Shown piece after piece: positions 52,110 through 60,900 of a DNA stretch of 61,354 nt. The position numbers were made by a program, and so were the translations under genes. A model generated the notes under the pieces. It did not search any database. It saw only the letters and a program-made list of their open reading frames with translations, and was not told the origin of the DNA. Position 1 is the first letter of the stretch. Each line of letters starts with the position of its first letter. The stretch comes from G963664225 sp964538065 (lineage in GTDB: Bacteria > Verrucomicrobiota > Verrucomicrobiia > Limisphaerales > UBA1319), in assembly GCA_964538065.1 (NCBI GenBank), contig CAZIDG010000018.1, forward strand, positions 1-61,354, given 5' to 3'.

Positions 52110-52583
52110 TTATCGTTTGTGCATCACGCGAAGCAACATGGTGCCTGCACCGATGCAACACAGGTACATACAAATCGTGAAGGCGGTCACTGTCATCAGG
52201 ACCGGATTCATTCCCTTGCGGAGAACCAAAATCAGCGCTTCCTCTAAATCAGATAGTACTGCACAACAGGACTTTAAGAGAGCGACATACTCCTCCAAGT
52301 GTCGCATCCAAGCCGAATGGCCGGTTAATTCACATACAGCCTGAAGGGCGGGATATAAGCAGACGATTCCAACGACCATCAAAGCCAGAAATCCGGCCTG
52401 TGCACCTGCCGGCCAAGCCCAAAAGGACCTTTTGTACCAAGGCAGAAAGGCCCTAGCCTTGATGGCAGCCATGACACGCGGCGCCAAGGTGGCAGGCGCC
52501 TTGCAGGAAGGAAGCGCGCGCAGTTGGTTGCGTACGAAGGCCTCCAGTTGTTGATCGTGTTGGTTTTCCATAATCTGTCTCAT
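52110..52583 (-). CDS. Putative membrane anti-sigma factor
   Basis: 157 residues. A cytoplasmic N-terminal segment of about 50 residues (LEAFVRNQLRALPSCKAPAT), then one or two TM segments (WPAGAQAGFLALMVVGIVCL; VTAFTICMYLCCIGAGTMLL). The ATG overlaps the sigma-factor stop by 4 bp (ATGA), the usual position of an anti-sigma gene. There is no zinc-binding HxxxCxxC motif, so it would be a non-ZAS type. The assignment rests mostly on position. Confidence 0.6.
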   Translation of the reverse strand: MRQIMENQHDQQLEAFVRNQLRALPSCKAPATLAPRVMAAIKARAFLPWYKRSFWAWPAGAQAGFLALMVVGIVCLYPALQAVCELTGHSAWMRHLEEYVALLKSCCAVLSDLEEALILVLRKGMNPVLMTVTAFTICMYLCCIGAGTMLLRVMHKR

Positions 52584-53152
52584 GATGCAAAGGTTGGCTT
52601 GGGATCAGAGGAACCGAACTCAGCTCTATGGGCATGCAAACGACGCTCCAAAGCCTGGCGGCCCCGGTGTATGTCGGTTTTTACCTTGCTGAGGGACACT
52701 CCGAGTCGTTCCGCAATATCCTCGTAACGCATGTCTTCAAAATGGTAGAGGACCAATGCAATACGCTGGTCCTTGGGCAGTGTGTTCAGGCAATCTTCAA
52801 GCAGTTTATGACAATCGGCCTCACCCAATGAGTCGTTTTGCTGCGCATCCGCAGGAAGGCTGGAGGCATAATCAGGCTCTGCATCATCATCGGAACGCAT
52901 TTCGGAAAAGAAATGCCAGCGTGCCCGATAGCGGGAAAGGTGGTTGAGGCACATATTACGGGCCACGGTCCGAAGCCATCCACCGGCAGTGGGACTGCCC
53001 GCCAATTCATCATAACGTTCGTAGGCCTTCAAGAACACTTCTTGAGCGATGTCCTCAGCCTCGGCCTCATTGGCAAGCAAGCGGACAGCGGTGGTGAAAA
53101 CCATGTCCTGATACGCCAGCATAAACTGTTCGAAATCTTGCGTTTCGCTCAT
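52580..53152 (-). CDS. ECF RNA polymerase sigma factor
   Basis: 190 residues. Region 2: EQFMLAYQDMVFTTAVRLLANEAEAEDIAQEVFLKAYERYD. Region 4: NTLPKDQRIALVLYHFEDMRYEDIAERLGVSLSKVKTDIHRGRQALERRL-like (short segments LPKDQRIALVLYHFEDM, YEDIAERLGVSLSKVKTDIH). The insert between (about 90-125) is acidic. It is first in an operon with the anti-sigma and bactofilin-RDD genes, and a CAACTT-17-TATATA box lies upstream, so autoregulation is plausible. Confidence 0.93.
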   Translation of the reverse strand: MSETQDFEQFMLAYQDMVFTTAVRLLANEAEAEDIAQEVFLKAYERYDELAGSPTAGGWLRTVARNMCLNHLSRYRARWHFFSEMRSDDDAEPDYASSLPADAQQNDSLGEADCHKLLEDCLNTLPKDQRIALVLYHFEDMRYEDIAERLGVSLSKVKTDIHRGRQALERRLHAHRAEFGSSDPKPTFAS

Positions 53153-53184
53153 CTTATACCCCGCGTTCTCGGGGCATCCTAACC

Positions 53185-53213
53185 TATATACACACCAGAA
53201 GGCAAAGAAGTTG
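53185..53213 (-). promoter_or_regulatory. Candidate promoter of the ECF sigma operon
   Basis: On the minus strand CAACTT (53213-53208) is followed 17 bp later by TATATA (53190-53185). CAACTT resembles ECF -35 elements and TATATA a -10. The leader also contains a CCCC...GGGG hairpin next to the start codon. The assignment is by pattern only. Confidence 0.5.
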
Positions 53214-53337
53214 CAGCCGAGTTTTCAAGCCATTGATATTTTGGATTTCGACAAAAATGCACACGACCGGGACAGACCTCTCCCCCGATGTAAAAAAAGG
53301 AATGACCAGTCAATTCAGGACTGGCATCAAGCACGCT

Positions 53338-54546
53338 TCAGACGTTCTGAAGCTTGGTACGCCAGCCATCCAACCGATCTTTGAGACCAATCCCTGCGAG
53401 ATACTCCACATCGATCTGGGAGAAAGTCGCTTTCTTTTTAGCATCAGCCTTCTCGTGCGCCAGCGCATTGGCCACATGAACAGCCGTCAGAGGACTGAAA
53501 TTGGGATCTTCAGGAATTCTCGGCTTCAGGTGAAAGGCCACCGCCTCAACCAATGGCATCGGCAGCCCCCATAATTCGAATAAGTAGGCCCCAACTTCGG
53601 CATGAGTGGTTTTGAAAACTTTGAGTTCAGCGTCTGCGAGATTCCTTTCGCCGCCTTTGACCTCCTCCAGCACGGCTTGGTATTCGGTAGGCAGATTGGC
53701 AGCCAAGAGAAGTTGTCCCGCATCATGCAAAACGCCTGCCGTGAAGGCCTGCTCCGCCATGCTTTCATTCCCCCCTTCCCACGTCACGATATCCCGGGCA
53801 ATAAAGGCCGTCTGGAGACTATGGTACCACAGGTCGTTGATTGAAAAGTACTTAAACTTGATCTCGTCGAACGCAGCAAATATGTGGAGGCTCAAAGCCA
53901 ACGAACGAATCCGCCCCACGCCCAATAGGCGTACCGCTTCCTCAGCGTTATCCACCCTGCTGTTGAAGCCAAAAAAGGCGGAATTGACCAATTGAAGCAG
54001 CTTGGAGACCAATCCCGGATCCTGTGAAACGATTTCTCCAATCAAATGGCTGGAGGCACTCGGAGACTGGAGTGCTTCAAGGATCTGGAAGTATACCGCT
54101 GGGATACTTGGAAGGCAGGCCATGCGTGCAATGGCCCTCTTGATCGCCACACTCGACACCGTATCCCGCATTTTCTGGATGCGACGCAGGGTGTTTTTGA
54201 GCACGTTCAATTCACAGGGCTTGCTCATGTATTGGTGAGTGGCGCCAACACACTTCATGACCAAATCCTCATCCGCATAGCCTGAAAGGATCAACCGTAT
54301 GGTCTCCGGATGCCGACGCATCACTTCGTTAAGCAGTTGAGCCCCATTAATGCCAGGCATTCTCATGTCGGAGACAACAACATCAAAGGGACATTGGGCA
54401 AAAACCTTGAGTGCTTGTTCTCCTGAATCAACAAAGACCATATCCCACTCGGAACTCATTGGCTTCAGCATGATTTGCAAAAGCTTGAGCACCTGGGGTT
54501 CATCATCAACAAACAACACCCGCGACTTATTCTGCTGCACGCTCAT
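53338..54546 (-). CDS. Response regulator with HDOD domain
   Basis: 402 residues. Receiver with acidic pocket DDE, phospho-Asp 60 in DVVVSDMRMPGINGAQLL, Ser/Thr in LILSGYAD and Lys in YMSKPCELNVL. Then HDOD, an HD-related output lacking metal residues: LPSIPAVYFQILEALQSPSA, QDPGLVSKLLQLVNSAFFGF, AEEAVRLLGVGRIRSLALSL and VLHDAGQLLLAANLP. HDOD regulators often control biofilm or motility through signalling partners. No kinase is adjacent. It starts 19 bp from a tiny reading frame. Confidence 0.92.
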   Translation of the reverse strand: MSVQQNKSRVLFVDDEPQVLKLLQIMLKPMSSEWDMVFVDSGEQALKVFAQCPFDVVVSDMRMPGINGAQLLNEVMRRHPETIRLILSGYADEDLVMKCVGATHQYMSKPCELNVLKNTLRRIQKMRDTVSSVAIKRAIARMACLPSIPAVYFQILEALQSPSASSHLIGEIVSQDPGLVSKLLQLVNSAFFGFNSRVDNAEEAVRLLGVGRIRSLALSLHIFAAFDEIKFKYFSINDLWYHSLQTAFIARDIVTWEGGNESMAEQAFTAGVLHDAGQLLLAANLPTEYQAVLEEVKGGERNLADAELKVFKTTHAEVGAYLFELWGLPMPLVEAVAFHLKPRIPEDPNFSPLTAVHVANALAHEKADAKKKATFSQIDVEYLAGIGLKDRLDGWRTKLQNV

Positions 54547-54565
54547 ATGATTTGCGACCCATCAT

Positions 54566-54721
54566 TCAATTGTCGATGTCTGGTGCCTGTATCCCGAATG
54601 GTGCTTTGAGTGCACGCATGCGTTCCCGGTGATCCTCTTTGAACCACCAATCTCCTGGCATGCCTGTCCAGCCATGACGCGTGTGAATATCGCCGTCGCC
54701 CCCATACCTGGCAAGAGCCAT
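54566..54721 (-). CDS. Small reading frame, 51 residues, unknown
   Basis: ATG at 54721, reading MALARYGGDGDIHTRHGW ... PGDWWFKEDHRERM ... APDIDN with a stop at 54566, 19 bp before the HDOD gene. It is rich in Asp, His and Trp and has no family I recognise. An in-frame upstream extension exists but the other minus-strand frames are open too, so this may be chance. The rest of 54547-54941 holds only the terminator at 54887-54919 and no other gene that I can support. Confidence 0.3.
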   Translation of the reverse strand: MALARYGGDGDIHTRHGWTGMPGDWWFKEDHRERMRALKAPFGIQAPDIDN

Positions 54722-54886
54722 ATGGATGCGAATGACACCCCCCCCCTGAGCATGTGCCAATGTACCCTGAAAGACGAACGACCGTGAATGAACAACCGTG
54801 CACCCATTCCTACGCGAACGATATCGGTCTCATCACCTTAATGAATTATTCCACCAAAGTGAAATGCCTGCAATAGGTGATTACGA

Positions 54887-54919
54887 AACACGGGCCGATT
54901 TTGTGAATCGGCCCGTGTT
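54887..54919 (-). terminator. Rho-independent terminator of the giant protein gene
   Basis: Perfect 14-bp stem AACACGGGCCGATT / AATCGGCCCGTGTT with a five-base loop; on the minus strand it continues TCGTAATC, so the T-tract is weak. It lies 22 bp after the stop of the giant gene. Confidence 0.85.
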
Positions 54920-54941
54920 CGAAATGCCTCAGTGGTCAGAT

Positions 54942-57900
54942 TCAGGGATTTTGTCTGGCACGATAGAATCGGCGAGACAAGCCGGCATTCCCATCCATGC
55001 ATTCCACCACATTGGTTTGCGTCAGATTGGTTATGGCAACGGTGGTCCAATTCACAAAATTGGTGCTCGCTTCCACGGTGTAGGCGGCACCCGTTTCACC
55101 AGCCAGTTGGAACCGGAAAATGCCGTTTTGCGGTTTGCCCAAAGCCTTCAAATAAGGCGGCGCAGTGAGTGGAATGATGCGCACTTCGACATTATCCAAT
55201 CCCCAGCTTTCCTGATCGCCCAGTCCGCTCCCCAGGAAGTTCAGCACCAGGGTGTCGGAGGAATGGGTGAACGTGTAGCTCTGTTTATAGACTGCATCGA
55301 GTCCAAAGCCGAGCGTGTTCGTTTCCGTGGCACCTTGACGCGCGGGATGGATTGCCGTCCCGTAAACATCAGGATAGCTCTGGCCATCCTGGATGCTGTT
55401 TTGGGGAGCGTTGTTAAACGATGCATGTACCAAACGACGTCCCCCGGCAACGTTCACCTCAAAGAGGTCCGGGCCATCCGTGGTGCTATTGCCGTCCCAA
55501 GACCCGATGACGAGCAGGTCGAAGTTGACGATTACAGCCGCATGGGGCGGCAGGTTCGACACTGTAAAGGCCACATTGGTATTGGCAAATTGGCCAAGGA
55601 AAGGTCGCTGGCCCTGCGGAGAAACCATGATGGTGGTCTGCGACCACTCATTTGTGGACACGGGATTTCTAAAGTCCTGCCAGGCAACCTGCTGACCGCC
55701 TGATGCCTGTCCTGAAGGCGTCACCGTAAGATCATAGAGCACTGGCGAAACATCACCCATCGTCACCTGGAACACCACCTCGACTTCCAAGTATTTGCCA
55801 GGCGGTGTCGCATGCAATGGAATGCCGTTGACAGCCTTTTCCCACATCGACCAATTCAACCGGTCATTGGAACTGCGCGTCTGGACACTCAAAGTCGCAC
55901 CAGTCGATTCTTTGGAATGCCAGACCAGCGTCCCCCAGGGAGTATCCTTGACCCCACCATTGTGCACCACCGTCCAGCGGCCATACTTGGTGGTGGAATT
56001 ACGGGAGATGATCCCCGTCATATCGCTATAGCCGTAGTGATTGGCCCCAACGATGCGCTTGGACAAATCGACCGTGTTGTTGGCGGGATTGATGCGTTCG
56101 ATATACTCATCCCCAACATTCACCGCCCACACGAAACCCTGGGCATCCACCGCAACCCCCGTGGGCTGGTTGCCAACGGAAATGGTGGCCTTTAAGATGC
56201 CATCCGCTGACCAGCGTCCAACGGTGCCCGGACCGGAATTGGCCACCCAGACATCACCATCCTCTGTGACAGCCACCCCGCGCGATTCATACCCACCCTG
56301 CACTGTCCATTCCTTGGTCCCCGTGAGCGTATTAATGCGCGAGAGCTTGGAATCCTGCCAACCGGTGACGTAGACGTGATTGCTCCGATCCAAGCCCAGG
56401 CCGTAAACATAGTGTCCCATGTCAATCACCTTGAACGAATCATCGCTGGTATCCAGCCGAAGCACATGGCGTTTGTCCTGTCCCGAAGACCAGAGTATTC
56501 CGTTGCCATCGATCAACGCCCCATAACTGGTATGATTGACGGAGGAAACATCCACCGTCCTTTGAATTTCTCCGGTCTCACCATCCACATAATAGAACTT
56601 CTTCGTGGCATAGGGCGATAGCCAAACATTGCCATGGGCGTCAATCGCCACCCCGCGAATGCCTGGATTCCAATCATCACCGCTGTACCCGCCAGTATAG
56701 GTTCCCGGCACATAATTCGCTTCTTTGCCAGGAATCAGCACGACCTCTTGCAGCACACATTCATCCTGCCCCCAAGGCAGGATTTCAGAGCCCGTAATGT
56801 TGCCGTCCCCATCCAGATCCTGCGATGTCTCAATAATGCCATTGCCATTTCGATCCACGTACTGGCCATTCTCATACAAGCCGATCTTGACAGCCGTGCC
56901 TGTGCGGCGATTAGCCACCCAGCAGTTGCCCTTGAGGTCCACAGTCGTGCGGGATGGATTCTCGTACAGATCAGCCGGGCCAGTGCGATAACGCCCCAAC
57001 TCCCGACCTGTGCGGGTATCCACTTTCGACACAGTTCCTTCATTTGAATTGGGGACCCAGATGAACGGCAGCGTGATCGCTTCCTGCGACAACTGCAATT
57101 GGTTGGACACTGTCTGATACTCAACACCTGCCAGGGTTCCTTTTTCAAAATCGGCATCCAGGGTGTAGGTGCCAGCCTGAGGAACCGATATTGAAGGGGT
57201 GAGTTTCACCGTGGCCCTGGCAGCATCCAGCTTCGAATTGTCATTGAATGACGAGGCCACCAGGAGAATGTCCTTCATGGCGCCGGTTGCCAGATTGGTG
57301 GCCCCCACAATTTCGAGCCTCAGTTCAAGGGCATTCCCACCCGACACAGGAACATTCGTCCACCCCGCACTTATGACTGACGCCGTAATGTCGTTTGTGC
57401 CGAACGCAGCATCAAAATAACGCACATCCCAGCCTGCGCCACCTGCCGGACCGCGCACCACAAAACTATCCGGCAAATTACCCAGGTTGGCGATTTTATA
57501 GAAAAAGACGGCTTTTTCCCCACCTTCAACCTCCAGCGTCTTTTGCTGGCCGGCCCCGGTGTTGTTGACCAGGTTTTCACCCGCATATCCCACATCACTG
57601 GTCCGGCGCAGGGCCACATCGGGCTGGTAGTACGGCTTATTCACAGTGGCCACCGCCAGTGAATCCCGTTTCACAGGATCACCACTGGCATACACGCTGA
57701 ATTCGACTGTTTGCGAGGCGTTGCCTGCAAGCGTCCTGCCAGGGGTGACTTCAACACGCAGATCAGCGCTCAATGTTGTGGCATTGGCGAGTGTCAAACC
57801 ACCCTGCCCCATCACTTGTTCTGTCACGTCGCTGCCACCACTCAAGGCATCGAAAACCCTCACCGTCCACCCTTGGGCGGCAGGATTGGCCCGCAACACC

Positions 57901-60900
57901 AGGCCATCAGGCAGATTACCACTGTATTTCAACCTCAGGTTGAACACGGCAGGCGTTTCGAAAAACACCGACTGCTTCACGGTCTGGCCAGCCAGATCAT
58001 AAAGGTTTTCACCGATATACACCGCATCACCCGCGTTGCGCACAAGACCATCCACCGCGCGCACCGCCTGGGCAGAACCTGACTCGTAGGCGCCAATGTC
58101 AACCGTGGTGGCATGAATACGAAGGCGTCCATCCAAATCCGTCCACGCACTGGATACCTGGCTGTTGTCCCCCGCATTGATGGCAGGAGAACCATCCATC
58201 AACCGGTAGTTGCCAGCCGACCGATCCACCAACAACGGGTCCACCTGCAGGTCCGCGCCTGAGATCGAAAAACCTTCCCGGCCTCCAAAGGCTCCCTTGG
58301 TATTCCCATACACCACATTGTGATGCTCCACGGGCGTCCCGGCAGGAACGTAAAAGCCAAAACCCGCATTGAAGGCGATGATGTTATTGGCCAACAAGGG
58401 GTTGCTGTTGTTCACATAGACCCCCATGTCACCCGCGGCAACCAGCGTATTATTAAGGATGCTGGCGGTCGATTCCCCGTCCAGCCTGACATGGCCCGAG
58501 GCGTTCGAGTAGAACAATGAGTTGCATACCAGGGCTGCGGAACCATGGGTTCTCAGGCCATAGCCTCCATTTGAACTCACTTTCAGGTTGCGAAACTGGG
58601 GACTCGTCTTGTCGACATAGATTGCACACACTTGGTATTCACTATTGAAATAGCCAAGGTTGTTGCGCCCTGCGCCCGAAACATCGCAGAAGTTCATGGT
58701 GGAATTGACGGAGGTGGGTGCAAAATAAATGCCAGTCCATGTTTCGGCAACCGGCTGATCCCCAAGATTGGAAAAAACCACATGATCCGAGGGCGAGCCA
58801 TTGGCATGGAGGGTTGAGTTTACGTAAATGCCGCCTGTACGCGGCTTGATGGCCACGCCGGGTGCCAGGCTTAAGCTGCCGGGATCATCAATGCTGAGAC
58901 TATCCCATACAATATAGGGAAAATTGGTGCCCGCCTTGGTCCACTCAGATGCATTTGCAATGGAGCCGCCCGGCACGTATGCCCCGAGATAGCCCGTGCC
59001 AGTGGCTGAGTTGCCGCTCATGTTTGCGAAGCGTGAGAGATTATCAAAAACCACCGCAAACCAATCCTTGGGCACATTTACAAACTGATTGCCACGAAGC
59101 AACGCCTGGCTGTCGTACAACTCCACACCATGCCCGCCCATTTCGGCAAAGACGCACTCGGTGATGCGCGGCGAAGATCCATCCACATAGACAGCACACT
59201 GCCGGTAGCCACTATGGATATAACCCATGTTGTTCTGCCCCGAATAGGCCACACGACATCGTTCCAACACAGATGCCCCGGAATCCGGCGAAAGATAAAT
59301 GCCCTTCCACTGCAAGGGAGCCGCCACACTATTGGTGTTGTCTCCATTGGAATCCCCCCCCAACGCATCGTCGTTGGCTGAAGTGAAGGTCACATTGGTG
59401 GCATACAGGTTGCCATTCACATACACTGCGGAATTGAGCACCTTGACGATGGCCCCGGTCTGAACGGTTAGCTCCGTGCCTTTGCGAATCGTCACATCAC
59501 TGGTGATCACGTACGGCGCATTAGTGCCAAAATTACGCCACAAGGTCGATGCAACCACCTCGCCTCCATAGATTTGAATGCCGGAATTGCTGTTGGTGGC
59601 AAACACGGTGTTCGCCGGATTCGGCACCGAATCCGCCTCGCAGGCAATGGTATATGCCCCCGTATTGCCGGTAAACGCAGCGTTGACGATTTGGGGACGG
59701 CTAGACGCATAGGCTAACAAGGCATGCGAGCCACAGCCATCCACCGCCAGATCCGTCAGGGTGGGCCGGGCATTCCACATTTCAATGCCCACAGCACCTG
59801 ATTTCCGCACCGTCAAATGATTGAAGACCGGATTGCATCCATCCAGGTACAATGACACGAGCCGGTAGCCACTATGCCAATACCCGATGTTATTCTGCCC
59901 CGCATATTCCACAATGGAGTGGTTCATGACGGAGGCGCCAGCGGCACCTCCAAAGTAAAGGCCCAGCCATTGACCAGGCGCTGGTTCTGCAGCGCGGCTG
60001 GTAAACTTCACAGGATCTGTCTCAAGACCGTTGACCTGCAATGTGCCAAAGATGTACCAACCGTTGCCCCAGTTTTTGAAGGTGTTTCCCGATTCCAACG
60101 TGAGAGCAGCCCCTTCCGCAACGGTGAGATTGCCCCAAACATAATATGGGAAATTCGTCCCCGGCTTCATCCATGTGGCCGACTGTTCCACGGTGCCACC
60201 CGGAAGATAGACACCAGGATATCCACTGCCATCAGCCGAGTTGCCGCTGATGTTAAGGTGGCAATCCAGGGTGTTGCATCTCACGGGAAAGGATTCCGAC
60301 TGGGTGTCTTCAAAGACATTGTTCTGGATGATCGCACTGGAGCTATGCAACTCAATGGGGCATACATTGTGAGAAAATGTCGAACGTTTGATGACAGGGG
60401 AACACTTGTCGACATAGATCGTGGATAAACGATATCCGCTGTTGTAATAACCAAGGTTGTTCTGCCCGGCATAGTCCAATACACAGTTGTCTATCACCGT
60501 CTTGCCTGCCTCAGGTGCCAGATAGATGCCTGTCCAGTCTCCGCGGCTGGCCTGAGTCGCTGAACCATCACCATTGCTGTCACCACAAAGACTGTCATCG
60601 CGCCAGGAGGTGAAAAATATCTGCCCAGGATTTCCTTCAGCCTTGAGCGTGCCATATACATACATGCCACGATCCCGCAATTTAACGGTGGTGCCTTGCT
60701 CAACGGTCAGGGTGGCATCGGCCTGAACCGCGACGTTGTCGGTAATATAATAAGGAATGGTGTCCCCCCATTTCTTCCAAAGAGAATTGGTGGTTATCGT
60801 CCCACCCCACACGCGCACCGCCTGGTAGCGGTTGTTGATGCATGTAATGCCAGAGGGATCGGGCACGCTGGTGGCATCCATGCCGACCATATGATAGCCG

